DNA from: Acidithiobacillus caldus ATCC 51756
GTDB taxonomy: Bacteria; Pseudomonadota; Gammaproteobacteria; Acidithiobacillales; Acidithiobacillaceae
Reading direction: 5' to 3'
Assembly (NCBI RefSeq): GCF_000175575.2
Contig: NZ_CP005986.1
Span: 1,185,549-1,249,548, forward strand
DNA length: 64,000 nt
Position 1 is the first letter of the stretch, and every line of letters starts with the position of its first letter. The notes below the pieces were generated by a model that made no database searches, was not told where the DNA came from, and saw nothing but the letters and a program-made list of their open reading frames with translations. Positions 55,144 to 64,000 of the stretch are shown in pieces. The translations under genes and the position numbers were made by a program.

Positions 55144-56295
55144 ATGGCTATGCTTGGAATACTTCGTGGTGCCGGGGCGACGCGATCGCTGGCGTTGCGG
55201 ATATTGCTCCTGGGCGCTCTGGTGGGCTTTGGTATTGCCCCCGTGGCGGCAGAGACGGTGCGCAACCTGGTCTCCGTGGGTGGTGTCCGCAGCAATCAGC
55301 TGGTGGGTTATGGATTGGTGGTGGGCCTCAATGGCACAGGCGATCAGGCCACTCAGGTCCCCTACACCACACAATCCCTGCTCAACATGTTTCAGCGTCT
55401 GGGGATCAATCTGCCACCTTCCGTTGCCACCAATCTGCAACCCAAGGACGTCGCTGCGGTCATCGTGACGGCGCACCTGCCGCCCTTTGCACAACCGGGG
55501 CAGACCATCAACGTCACGGTATCGGCGGTGGGTAATGCCTCCAGCCTCGCGGGGGGTACCCTGTTGATGACGCCCCTCAAAGGCGCTGACGGGCAGACCT
55601 ATGCCGTCGCTCAGGGGAATATCATCGTCAGTGGATTTGGTGCCAGCGCCAACGGAAATTCGACTCAGGTGAACGTGACCACTGCGGGCACGATTCCCAA
55701 TGGAGCCAATGTCGAGCGTGCCGTGGCCAGCGGTTTCGATCAGCCCGGTCCATTGCAGTTGCAGCTGCATACCCCGAGCTTTACCACGGCAGCACGCATT
55801 GCCGATGTCATCAATCAGCGCCTCGGCTATGGCGTCGCGCAAGCGGTCAACGCCGGGGTGGTACAGGTTCAGGCGCCGGCGGACCCCAATGCGCGCGTCA
55901 ATTTTTTGTCGATCATCGAAAATCTGTCGGTGGATCCCGAAGCTCCCATTGCCAAGGTGGTGGTGGATGCGCGCAGCGGCACGGTGGTGCTTGGACAGAA
56001 CGTGACTCTGGGGGCCTGCGCCGTCGCCCATGGCAATCTCTCCGTGACCATCTCCCAAAAGTATCTGGTGAGCCAGCCCAACCCTCTGGGTGCCGGGCAA
56101 ACGGCGGTGGTGCCGGATACCAACGTCAAGGTGAAGCAGCCTCAGGCAAAGCTGCTCATGTTCGAGCCTGGGGTAACCCTGGAGGCCGTGGTGCGCGCGC
56201 TCAATGCCGTTGGCGCAAGTCCGAGCGATCTCATCGCCATTCTGCAGGCCATGAAGGCAGCAGGTGCGCTGCACGCGCAGTTGGAGGTGATCTGA
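55144..56295 (+). CDS. flgI: P-ring protein FlgI
   Basis: 383 residues. A signal peptide ends near VAAETVRNLVSVGG, and GVRSNQLVGYGLVVGLNGTGD follows, the FlgI signature. The C-terminal LFEPGVTLEAVVRALNAVGASPSDLIAILQAMKAAGALHA is typical. ATG 55144 with GAGAGG upstream is preferred; the frame continues back into flgH. It forms the periplasmic P ring with help from FlgA. Confidence 0.95.
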   Translation: MAMLGILRGAGATRSLALRILLLGALVGFGIAPVAAETVRNLVSVGGVRSNQLVGYGLVVGLNGTGDQATQVPYTTQSLLNMFQRLGINLPPSVATNLQPKDVAAVIVTAHLPPFAQPGQTINVTVSAVGNASSLAGGTLLMTPLKGADGQTYAVAQGNIIVSGFGASANGNSTQVNVTTAGTIPNGANVERAVASGFDQPGPLQLQLHTPSFTTAARIADVINQRLGYGVAQAVNAGVVQVQAPADPNARVNFLSIIENLSVDPEAPIAKVVVDARSGTVVLGQNVTLGACAVAHGNLSVTISQKYLVSQPNPLGAGQTAVVPDTNVKVKQPQAKLLMFEPGVTLEAVVRALNAVGASPSDLIAILQAMKAAGALHAQLEVI

Positions 56296-57254
56296 TGTCC
56301 GGATCTGCTGTCTTGCCTCAGACGACCACCACGGTTGCCGGCAATGCACTGAGCTTTTCCGGCCTCGATCGCTTGCGCGAGGAAGCGCGCGCCCACGACC
56401 CTGCCGCCATCCTGGCCGTGGCCAAGCAATTCGAATCGGTGCTCTTGCAGGAACTCCTCTCCAGCATGTCCAAGACCTCCTTTGGGCCCGATCTTCTGGG
56501 AGAAAATGCCGGCCCCATGTACCGCTCGCTCTTCAACCAGCAAATTGCGCAGAACATAAGCGAGGGCAAGGGAATTGGCCTAGCCAGTACGCTCGCCAAA
56601 GAAATAGGCAGTCGTTATGGTCTTCATTGGGGTCGGACGGAGTCGGGTGATAGAGCGAGTGCTGCGGCGGATGGCACTTTTGCCGCACCAGCGCGCAACC
56701 TCGGGCTAGCCTCGCCTACTCCCGAGTCCGCAGCCATGGCCAATGCCCAGGATGTCGCTCAACCCTCTGCGAGCCTGGTTCAGCGCGCCAAGGCCTTCGT
56801 CCAAAGGATTTTGCCGGCGGTGCAGAGTGCTGCGCAGCAGCTGGGGGTATCGCCCGTCGCCATTCTTGCCCAGGCGGCTCTGGAGACGGGTTGGGGTAGC
56901 CACGCCATGGGCCACAACCTTTTTGGTATAAAGGCGGGGGGTGACTGGAAAGGGGCGAGCGCCAGCAGTTTGACCAGCGAGTTTGTGCAAGGCATGCGCC
57001 AGGTGGAGCAGGCGAGCTTTCGCGCCTACGACTCGTTCAAGGCCAGTGTCGAAAACTATACGAACTTGCTGCTGCACAGTCCGCGCTATCGTGAGGCCCT
57101 CGGCCAGGGCCAGGATATCGCTGCCTTTGCCAGCGCCCTGCAGGCTGGGGGCTATGCCACGGATCCCCACTATGCCAGCAAAATCGTGGCCATTGCCCAG
57201 AGCCCGTTGATGCAGCAAGTCCTGGCACAAACCGATTTGGCGGAGAGTCCTTGA
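56295..57254 (+). CDS. flgJ: rod-cap muramidase FlgJ
   Basis: 319 residues with both FlgJ halves: the N-terminal rod-scaffold domain (about 35-105; AVAKQFESVLLQELLSSM) and a C-terminal GH73 glucosaminidase domain (about 165-312) with catalytic E197 in AALETGWGSH. It opens the peptidoglycan for the rod. It overlaps the flgI stop by 1 base. Confidence 0.94.
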   Translation: MSGSAVLPQTTTTVAGNALSFSGLDRLREEARAHDPAAILAVAKQFESVLLQELLSSMSKTSFGPDLLGENAGPMYRSLFNQQIAQNISEGKGIGLASTLAKEIGSRYGLHWGRTESGDRASAAADGTFAAPARNLGLASPTPESAAMANAQDVAQPSASLVQRAKAFVQRILPAVQSAAQQLGVSPVAILAQAALETGWGSHAMGHNLFGIKAGGDWKGASASSLTSEFVQGMRQVEQASFRAYDSFKASVENYTNLLLHSPRYREALGQGQDIAAFASALQAGGYATDPHYASKIVAIAQSPLMQQVLAQTDLAESP

Positions 57255-57312
57255 GTTTTCATTACAGCGTGACGTTAAACCGTATGTGGTCCGGTAGGGA
57301 GGAATGGTCTCC

Positions 57313-57657
57313 ATGGATGCGGAGAAAGAGGAGCTGGAGACGGTCCTGGCGCTGACGGCGATACTCCGGGATCGTTTGGCGCGGCTCGACGATGCGGCGC
57401 TCACCTCCGCATCCGGGTCGGCGCAGGAGGCGGCCTTGCTCCTGAAACTCGGCTCATTTGCTACCCCGCGGCGATCTCCTCCTTCTCCCGCCTTGCAGAG
57501 GGCCGTGTTGGAGTTGCAGGAAAAGGTTCAGGGGTTGGATCACCAATTGCGCCTGCGAATGGCGGCGGTGACCGCCGGCCTGAAAGCGCTGGCGAATGGC
57601 GTGGATGGACCGTCCAGTCCATCCCGGGGCGTGGGCCGATCATTGGGGAGTGCCTAA
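57313..57657 (+). CDS. small helical protein between flgJ and flgK, possibly FlgN-like
   Basis: 114 residues from ATG 57313, which has AGGGAGG 10 bases upstream; ATG 57304 is too close to that site. The chain has a leading coiled-coil-like helix (DAEKEELETVLALTAILRDRLARL), a Ser/Pro linker, and a second helix (ALQRAVLELQEKVQGLDHQLRLRM). This recalls FlgN/FliT-type chaperones, and position next to their substrate FlgK supports it, but a normal flgN exists at 48.2-48.6 kb. Function is unassigned. Confidence 0.6.
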   Translation: MDAEKEELETVLALTAILRDRLARLDDAALTSASGSAQEAALLLKLGSFATPRRSPPSPALQRAVLELQEKVQGLDHQLRLRMAAVTAGLKALANGVDGPSSPSRGVGRSLGSA

Positions 57658-57658
57658 C

Positions 57659-59713
57659 ATGTCCGGTGTCAGCGGAATTCTCAGCAGCGCCTTGAGTGGC
57701 TTACAGGTGGCTCAGGATGCCTTGCAGGTTACCGGCAACAACATCGCCAACGTCAATACGCCCGGTTACAGTCAAGAATCCGTGGTCCAGTCCAGCCTGC
57801 CGACGACCTTTCTGGGCGGGCAATACTACGGTAACGGTGCGCAGGTCAGCTCCGTTCAGCGCGCCTACAGCAGTTTTCTTCAGTCCCAGGTCTGGAGTGC
57901 CACTGCCCAAGCCAGTGGCCAGAGCACCCTGTCCACTTCTTTGCAAGGATTGCTGGGCACCCTGAGCGGCGGTGCCATCGCATCCTCCATCAACCAATTC
58001 TTTTCCGGCGCGGCTCAGGTGGCGGCAAGCCCGGAGAGCGTCCCGGCGCGTCAGGCTTTGCTCAGTAATGCGCAGTCCCTGAGCCAGACCTTCAACTCCC
58101 TGGCCCAGCAGCTCGACTTCATCAATACGGGAGTCAATCAGCAGATTTCCCAGTCGGTGCAGGAAATCAATACCCTGAGCAATGGGATTGCCCAGCTCAA
58201 CAGCCAGATAGCGTCCTTGCAGGGGCAGGGAAACGGTAACCCCAACAGCTTGTTGGACCAACGCGATCAGCTCATCACCGAGCTCAATGCCCAGGTGGGG
58301 GTGCAGGTCCTGCCCCAAAGTGGCGGGCAGGTCAACGTCTACCTCAGTAACGGCCAGGTACTGGTGGCCGACAGCAAAGCCTTTTCCCTCCAGACCCAGC
58401 CCAATCCTTACGACGGCCAGTCCCTGAACGTGGGCTATCTCGGCCCCAATGGTGGACCCGGCGCCGATATCAGCACGGGACTCTCGGGGGGTGTCCTGGG
58501 AGGACTCCTGCAGTTTCGCAGTCAGTCGCTCATACCCGCCCAAAATGGTCTCGGTCTACTGGCCGATGGTCTGGCGGCCTCCGTCAATGCGCAGCAGGCC
58601 CAGGGCCTGGACCTCAATGGCAATCCCGGTGCGCCACTTTTCCAACTCGGGGGAGTGCAGATTTTTGCTCACCAAGGCAACACCGGCAGCGCCAGCGTTT
58701 CGGGACAGATCCGTGATGTCGCCGCACTGACGGCAGACAACTACATCGTGAGCTACCAGGGCAGCGGGCAGTGGTCCGTGCAGGATCAAAGCACTGGACA
58801 GATCTTGAGCAGCTATAGTGGCTCGGGTACTCCGCCATCCGGGACTTTTTCCGTACAAAGCTCGGGGGGCGCGCAGGTATTGTCCTTCGCGGGGGTACAG
58901 GTGAGTGTGTCCGGCAACCCAGGCAATGGTGACCGCTTTCTGGTAGAGCCCACCCATCTCGGTGCGGTTTCACTGCAAACGGTGCTGAGCAATCCGGCGC
59001 AGATTGCCGCAGCCAGCCCCTATGTCTCGAGCCCGGGTGAGTTGGTGAATGGTGCTTTACAGAACGCCAATCTGGGTAATCTCACGCTGTCCAGTGGGAG
59101 CTATGTCTCGACGGCGCCTTCGGGATCGACGGTGGTGTCCGGCCTTGCCAGTTTCCCGACTCCCTTGCAGATTACCCTGAGCTCTGGAGGCAGTTCCGGA
59201 AGCTCGGTGAGCTACGTCGTCAGCAGCGGCTCGGGAACGAGTTCCGGTGTAATCGCCACGGGTTCCGTTACCCTGGGCGGGAGTGGAAGCTTCATCGACA
59301 TTGCCTACCCCGGAACCCCCGGGGGGTACTGGCAGGTAAATCTCTCGGGAAGCATGGCCGCTTCTGGTGATGCCTTTACGCTCAGTCCGGGCGGTCCTGG
59401 GAGCAATGGCAACGCCGCTGCCCTGGCGGCATTAGGCACAGACAGTATCCTCGGCAACGGCCAGAGCACCTTCAATGATCAGACGGCGCAGTTGCTGACT
59501 CAGGTGACTACCCAGGCCCAACAGGCCCAGAGCAATGCCCAGGCCCAGGGCAACCTGCTCAGTCAGGCCCAGGCGGCCCAGCAGTCGGTGTCTGGGGTGA
59601 ACCTCGACCAGGAGGCCGCCAATCTCATCCAGTACCAGCAGGCTTATCAGGCGGCGGCCAAGGCCATATCCGTAGGCAACAGCCTGTTCCAGTCCCTCCT
59701 ACAGGCTTTGTGA
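57659..59713 (+). CDS. flgK: hook-filament junction protein FlgK (HAP1)
   Basis: 684 residues, at the upper end for the family. The start (ILSSALSGLQVAQDALQVTG), NNIANVNTPGYSQESV and the C-terminal helix (QEAANLIQYQQAYQAAAKAI) are typical. The middle (about 340-620) is Ser/Gly-rich and repetitive, an enlarged surface domain. ATG 57659 follows GGGGAG by 8 bases. It joins hook to filament together with FlgL. Confidence 0.94.
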   Translation: MSGVSGILSSALSGLQVAQDALQVTGNNIANVNTPGYSQESVVQSSLPTTFLGGQYYGNGAQVSSVQRAYSSFLQSQVWSATAQASGQSTLSTSLQGLLGTLSGGAIASSINQFFSGAAQVAASPESVPARQALLSNAQSLSQTFNSLAQQLDFINTGVNQQISQSVQEINTLSNGIAQLNSQIASLQGQGNGNPNSLLDQRDQLITELNAQVGVQVLPQSGGQVNVYLSNGQVLVADSKAFSLQTQPNPYDGQSLNVGYLGPNGGPGADISTGLSGGVLGGLLQFRSQSLIPAQNGLGLLADGLAASVNAQQAQGLDLNGNPGAPLFQLGGVQIFAHQGNTGSASVSGQIRDVAALTADNYIVSYQGSGQWSVQDQSTGQILSSYSGSGTPPSGTFSVQSSGGAQVLSFAGVQVSVSGNPGNGDRFLVEPTHLGAVSLQTVLSNPAQIAAASPYVSSPGELVNGALQNANLGNLTLSSGSYVSTAPSGSTVVSGLASFPTPLQITLSSGGSSGSSVSYVVSSGSGTSSGVIATGSVTLGGSGSFIDIAYPGTPGGYWQVNLSGSMAASGDAFTLSPGGPGSNGNAAALAALGTDSILGNGQSTFNDQTAQLLTQVTTQAQQAQSNAQAQGNLLSQAQAAQQSVSGVNLDQEAANLIQYQQAYQAAAKAISVGNSLFQSLLQAL

Positions 59714-59723
59714 GGAGCGAATC

Positions 59724-61025
59724 ATGCGCGTGAGTACCCCCGAGTTCTACCAGAGCAGCCTTTCTGGCCTGCTCAATCAACAGAGCACGCTGAACAATTT
59801 GTCTCAGCAGCTTTCCACCGGTAACGTGCTGATCGATCCCAGTAGCAATCCCGTGGCCTATGCCCAAACCTTGAATCTGTCGGCACGTATCGCCAATCTC
59901 AATCAGTACCAGCAGAGCAACAATTACGCCCAGCAAAACCTGCAACTGAGCAGCAGTACGCTACAGAGTGTGAGTACCCTCATCAATCAGGTACAGCAAC
60001 TTGCCGTTCAGATGAACAACGGTACCGTCAATGGCAACGACCTACAGAATGCCGTCACGGCCATGCAGGGCAATCTTCAGCAATTGGTGCAGCTGGCCAA
60101 CACCCAGGACGCTAATGGGAGCTATATCTTCGGCGGTTCCGAAAGCAATCGCCCGCCTTTCCAATTGCAGAGCAACGGCAGTGTGCAATATCTGGGGGAC
60201 TCGGCCCAGAAGACACTGCAGATTGGCCCGGGGCTCAGCGTCCCGAGTTCCCAGGCAGGCAATGCTATTTTCATGAATGTTCCGGCGGGTAACGGCACCT
60301 TTACGGTGGTGCCCTCGGGCAGCAACTATAGCGCATCCTCGGGAGCTAGTAGCGGTAATGTCGGGACAACCACCTTGGGGCCGGGTGCGGTGGTGGATGC
60401 AAAGGCCGCCAACGATTTTTTTGTAGCCCAAGGCGGACAACTGGTAGTTACCATCAGTAACGGTACCTCCGGTCTCACCTATAGCGTGAGCAGCGGTGTG
60501 GGTAGTGGGATGGCGAGTTCTGGAATAGTCGCCTCGGGCACCTATACACCCGGTATGAGCATTTCCGTCCCCTCCGCCGGGGGCGCTAGCCCCATGCTCA
60601 GTGTGAGCGCGGCGGGTGAGCCGGCACCCGGACAGAGCGCGACATTCACCCTGCAGCCGGCAGGTACGCAAAGCATATTTCAAACCTTTCAGAATCTTAT
60701 CCAGGCCCTGCAAGCGGGAAGTGGTTCTCCTGGAGCTAACACCCAGCGTGCCCAAGGCATCAGCAACGCTCTAGCAAACCTGAGTCAATTTCAAACCACG
60801 CTCCTCAGCACCCAGGCCACCATCGGCAGTGAATTACAGCAGGCGCAAAATGTCAGCAACCTCAACACCAATCTACTGCAGCAGTTCCAGACGACCCAAG
60901 GCAATCTGCAGGATGTCAGTTACCCTCAGGTCATAACCCAGTTCCAGCAGAGCAGCACAGCGCTGCAGGCGGCGCAGAAGGCGTTTGTGCAGGTGCAGGG
61001 GTTGAGTCTCTTTCAGTATATATGA
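59724..61025 (+). CDS. flgL: hook-filament junction protein FlgL (HAP3)
   Basis: 433 residues with flagellin-like ends: MRVSTPEFYQSSLSGLLNQQ, then LSQQLSTGNVLIDPSSNPVAYA, and a C-terminal helix ending QAAQKAFVQVQGLSLFQYI. The central part carries the FlgL element ANTQDANGSYIFGGSESNRPPF and a Ser/Gly-rich insert. AGGAG lies before the ATG. It is the last recognised structural gene of the operon; no flagellin follows within the window. Confidence 0.94.
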   Translation: MRVSTPEFYQSSLSGLLNQQSTLNNLSQQLSTGNVLIDPSSNPVAYAQTLNLSARIANLNQYQQSNNYAQQNLQLSSSTLQSVSTLINQVQQLAVQMNNGTVNGNDLQNAVTAMQGNLQQLVQLANTQDANGSYIFGGSESNRPPFQLQSNGSVQYLGDSAQKTLQIGPGLSVPSSQAGNAIFMNVPAGNGTFTVVPSGSNYSASSGASSGNVGTTTLGPGAVVDAKAANDFFVAQGGQLVVTISNGTSGLTYSVSSGVGSGMASSGIVASGTYTPGMSISVPSAGGASPMLSVSAAGEPAPGQSATFTLQPAGTQSIFQTFQNLIQALQAGSGSPGANTQRAQGISNALANLSQFQTTLLSTQATIGSELQQAQNVSNLNTNLLQQFQTTQGNLQDVSYPQVITQFQQSSTALQAAQKAFVQVQGLSLFQYI

Positions 61026-61057
61026 CGCCGTGTTGGTAACGCATGAGGGTGCGAGTA

Positions 61058-64000
61058 ATGGCTGAGCAATACTTGTGGCAGGAACTCGACGCAAATCCCA
61101 CGGACACAGTTTTGGATGCCTATCACAGCAATCCACGCACTGATCTTTTGAGCCTCCTGAAGAGAGAACCAAGACGAGTGCTGGACATTGGCTGTGCCGG
61201 CGGGGCTACTGGTAAACTGCTTATGCAACGATATAGAGCAGTAGAACTGTGGGGTATTGAGGCAAATCCTGCCATGGCCCGGATTGCGGCGCAGCATTAC
61301 CATCGGGTCATTCCCGAACCGTTCGATAAGGTTGATCTCTGGGCGTATGGACTTGACTCAGAATCAGTTGATACGGTATTGCTCGCAGATGTTCTCGAGC
61401 ATATGGCCAATCCATGGAAAGCGCTGGTCGCTCTGCGTTCGTGGCTTACCAGCGATGCGCAGATCTTGGTAAGCCTTCCAAATCTGAGAAATGCATGGAT
61501 ATTGGGTCAATTGGCAGCGGGAAGATTTCAATATGAATCCTCAGGAATACTGGATATTACACACCTCCGCTTTTTCACAAGAATTGAGGCAATCAGGATG
61601 CTTTCAGAAACGGGTTATAACATTGAGGATGTTCGATATGGCCCGGATCAGCGATTCCTGTCAACTCCGAAGCCATCGATATATCCCTCCGAAGTTTCCG
61701 CCGGGGGCATGACCATCCATGTGCAGTCGGAGGAGGAATATGTTGAACTAACGAGTCTGCAGGTATTTATTCGCGCTGGGAAACATCAGAGAGCATTGAC
61801 AGAGGATTCTTTGTCCGGTACCTCGGATATTAGTGTCTTGCCTTGGGAGGTACTACACCAGGGCTCCGTAAAGGGCTCCAGTGTAGCCGTTCTGCTGCAT
61901 CTATTTTATCCAGATCTTTGGCCGGAACTTTTTTCCCAGTTGCGCACAATTCCTGGCGCACCCGATCTGTACATATCGCTGTGTTCTGAATCGCGCCATG
62001 CACTCGTTGAAATTACGCAAGATTGGCCTTCGGCGAAGGTTATTTTGGTTCCCAATCGCGGGCGCGATATTGCTCCTCGCTTGCAACTGGCCAAACTGGC
62101 ACAGGCGAGCGGTAGCGAATTATTACTGTTTATCCATGGTAAGCGATCGCCACACCTCAAGGACTTAAAGGAAGAGCATGTTAAAGGTACTTTCCTGGAG
62201 CATAGAGACGGAGATCGTTGGCGCCGGGAGCTTATCGGTCCACTTTGCCATAATGCAGCAGAAATCCTAGAGAAGTTTCGGTGCGAGCCACAGCTCGGAA
62301 TGGTTGGTCCGGCCGGTTTCTGGATAAATTTGATGCCCGACGCGAATTTTTTGCTACTCCAGCAACTGACACAGAAACTGGGCCTGAGCATTTGTTTCGG
62401 ACAGGATGGATTTTTTGCGGGAAGCATGTTCTGGGCGCGCGTTTCGGCCCTAGCGCCTGTATGGTCTGAGGTTGACCTTTCCTCGCATTTTGAAGACGAA
62501 ACCGGGAAGCTCGATAAAACCCTGGCCCACGCCTATGAGCGAGTTTTTGCAGCTCAAGTTAGCAGATCTGGTTTCAGAGTGGAGGACAGCGATGGCAAAC
62601 TTATGCTTGAACCAAGCCCCGACCCCCGTCCTTGGTTGACCGTTCGGCGGTGTCTTGAAGCAGAGCGGGTGTGGTCGCGGGATTGGCATCCTAATAGACA
62701 GATTAAGTTGGCTTATGTGTTATTGATTGGTGATAATCGAGGTCTGGAAAAGACGAAGCAAAGTATAGAACAGCAGTGGCTTGCGGTAGGCGATACTGCC
62801 TTGGTTCGCGCCGATGAGAGCGGACTGTTGGCTACGTTAAATATGATAGCAGCCTCCGAGGTCTGGGACTGGATCGCGTTCATTGACGCCGGGGATACGC
62901 TTTCGGCTGATGCCACGTTTCGTGTTGAACGAGCCATCGCTGATCACCCTGAATGGCAGGTCATCTACAGTGACGAGGACTCGCTCACAGCGGATGGGGA
63001 GCATGTAAATCCGCACTGTAAGCCTGACTTCAATATCGACTACTTGCGCAGTCTGCCCTATGTGGGTGGGCTTCTGGTCATTCGACGAGACCTTTTTCTG
63101 GAGCTCGGTGGTTTTGATCCGGCGGCGGATGGTGCGGAGGACTACGACCTGGTATTGCGGGCCTGGGAACGTGTTGGGGACGCTGGGATCGGTCATATTG
63201 CGGAGGTCTTATACCATCGACGTCAGGGAGGCGGGCATTGTCTGCTGTCCGTCCAGGAGATCCTTGCGGCGAGCAAGGCAGCGCTGGAACGGCATTTGCG
63301 GCGTTTGAACATCGCAGCGGAAGTTCTGCCTGGCCCCTTTCCGCCAGCCACCCGCGTGCGCTATCCGCTGACGTCGACGCCCGTGGTCTCCATCGTGATC
63401 CCTACACGCAATCAGTTGCCCATGCTGCAGCGTTGCGTAGAATCCGTGATCGAGAAAACGCGCTATCCCCACTACGAGATACTCATCGTCGACAACGATA
63501 GCGATGAACCCGAGGCGGTGAAGTATCTGGAGCTTTTGGCGGCCCAGGAAGAAAGTTTCGGTGGCAGGCTACGTGTTATTCGACATCCCGGAGCCTTCAA
63601 TTTCTCAGCCATGAATAATCGTGCTGTGGACCTCGCACGCGGCGAGTACATCCTTCTGCTCAATAACGACACGGCCGTTTTGCACGAGGATTGGCTGGAC
63701 GAGATGGTCAGTCAGGCACTGCGTCCGGAGGTGGGTATCGTTGGGGCAAAGCTGCTTTTCCCCGATGGTCGGATCCAGCATGCTGGGGTCATTTTGGGTT
63801 TGTGCGGTCCGGCGGAGCATCCCTTCATTGGTCAGCCCGCGGAATACCGCGGTTATTTTGGTCGTGCTATGCTCACCCAGAATCTATCGGCGGTGACTGG
63901 GGCATGTCTGCTGATTTCCAAAGCACTGTACCAGGCCGTTGGTGGACTGGACGAGCACGATTTTCGGGTGTCCTACAACGATGTGGATCTATGCCTCAAG
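61058..64000 (+). CDS. giant methyltransferase-RgpF-like-glycosyltransferase fusion, 3' end beyond window
   Basis: The frame is open for at least 981 codons and leaves the window. Residues about 1-215 are a SAM methyltransferase with motif I VLDIGCAGG (41-49) and the post-motif LADVLEHMANPW. Residues about 235-500 resemble RgpF-type rhamnan synthesis proteins: NRGRDIAP near 333 and FIHGKRSPH near 360. Two GT2-like regions follow, one with VIYSDEDSL near 638 and a second complete start VSIVIPTRN near 776 with the DxD-type LNNDTAVL near 868. The start ATG 61058 has GAGGGT 8 bases upstream; ATG 61043 is possible. It starts 32 bases after flgL, so it is probably read from the flagellar operon. 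Flagellin or surface glycan synthesis is the likely role. Confidence 0.82.
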   Translation, partial: MAEQYLWQELDANPTDTVLDAYHSNPRTDLLSLLKREPRRVLDIGCAGGATGKLLMQRYRAVELWGIEANPAMARIAAQHYHRVIPEPFDKVDLWAYGLDSESVDTVLLADVLEHMANPWKALVALRSWLTSDAQILVSLPNLRNAWILGQLAAGRFQYESSGILDITHLRFFTRIEAIRMLSETGYNIEDVRYGPDQRFLSTPKPSIYPSEVSAGGMTIHVQSEEEYVELTSLQVFIRAGKHQRALTEDSLSGTSDISVLPWEVLHQGSVKGSSVAVLLHLFYPDLWPELFSQLRTIPGAPDLYISLCSESRHALVEITQDWPSAKVILVPNRGRDIAPRLQLAKLAQASGSELLLFIHGKRSPHLKDLKEEHVKGTFLEHRDGDRWRRELIGPLCHNAAEILEKFRCEPQLGMVGPAGFWINLMPDANFLLLQQLTQKLGLSICFGQDGFFAGSMFWARVSALAPVWSEVDLSSHFEDETGKLDKTLAHAYERVFAAQVSRSGFRVEDSDGKLMLEPSPDPRPWLTVRRCLEAERVWSRDWHPNRQIKLAYVLLIGDNRGLEKTKQSIEQQWLAVGDTALVRADESGLLATLNMIAASEVWDWIAFIDAGDTLSADATFRVERAIADHPEWQVIYSDEDSLTADGEHVNPHCKPDFNIDYLRSLPYVGGLLVIRRDLFLELGGFDPAADGAEDYDLVLRAWERVGDAGIGHIAEVLYHRRQGGGHCLLSVQEILAASKAALERHLRRLNIAAEVLPGPFPPATRVRYPLTSTPVVSIVIPTRNQLPMLQRCVESVIEKTRYPHYEILIVDNDSDEPEAVKYLELLAAQEESFGGRLRVIRHPGAFNFSAMNNRAVDLARGEYILLLNNDTAVLHEDWLDEMVSQALRPEVGIVGAKLLFPDGRIQHAGVILGLCGPAEHPFIGQPAEYRGYFGRAMLTQNLSAVTGACLLISKALYQAVGGLDEHDFRVSYNDVDLCLK

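Noticed and set aside
58800-59400. Ser/Gly-rich repetitive stretch in flgK, considered as a tandem DNA repeat
   Set aside because: The repetition is in amino-acid composition only; no repeated DNA unit of fixed length is present.
1-64000. CRISPR arrays, rRNA or tRNA genes
   Set aside because: No regularly spaced direct repeats and no cloverleaf or rRNA-like segment was seen while reading both strands.

Overview
The window reads as a chromosomal segment of a motile, acidophilic, sulfur-oxidising gammaproteobacterium-like organism, most likely an Acidithiobacillus close to At. caldus. The evidence is a sulfur oxygenase reductase gene with all expected active-site residues, a sulfide:quinone oxidoreductase beside it, an HdeD-type acid-resistance membrane protein, a high-GC background and a full flagellar hook/rod operon. 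The species is an inference from gene content, not from an alignment.

Layout. 1-12.4 kb is a type IV pilus region: the end of one pilin, a second pilin, a diguanylate cyclase and a PilZ protein (a c-di-GMP module), pilC, and the minor-pilin operon fimT-pilV-pilW-pilX-pilY1. pilY1 is broken by an IS256-family element; both target duplications and the terminal inverted repeats can be read, and removing the element restores one frame of about 1133 codons. 12.5-25.5 kb is mostly housekeeping: a DUF2173-like protein, tpx, a class A penicillin-binding protein, gltX, cysS, rne (with an in-frame amber codon ahead of a 96-codon open tail), rluC, a HAD phosphatase and modBC without modA.

25.5-33.9 kb is the sulfur/carbon accessory region: a TolC-like orphan, sor (minus strand) and sqr (plus strand) transcribed away from each other, a DUF1641 protein, and a GH15 glucoamylase overlapped by a glucose-dehydrogenase-like SDR. 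34-38.4 kb holds sppA, an aldo/keto reductase preceded by a perfect 20-bp palindrome, and hdeD.

38.4-44.9 kb is a compact chemosensory operon on the minus strand: cheY-cheZ-cheA-unknown-diiron metallo-beta-lactamase-fold protein-cheV-soluble MCP. It has no cheR, cheB or cheW in the window. The diiron protein suggests that oxygen, iron or redox state is the sensed signal. 45-61 kb is flagellar: motB (no motA), a SPOR protein, a YcgR brake, fliW-csrA-flgN-flgM, flgA, and flgBCDEFGHIJ-(small gene)-flgKL. Sigma-54 type -24/-12 elements precede flgB, ycgR and, less perfectly, cheY.

From 61.06 kb to the end of the window runs a very large open gene directly behind flgL. It combines a SAM methyltransferase, an RgpF-like region and two GT2-type glycosyltransferase regions, and is the best candidate for an unusual flagellar or surface glycan enzyme.
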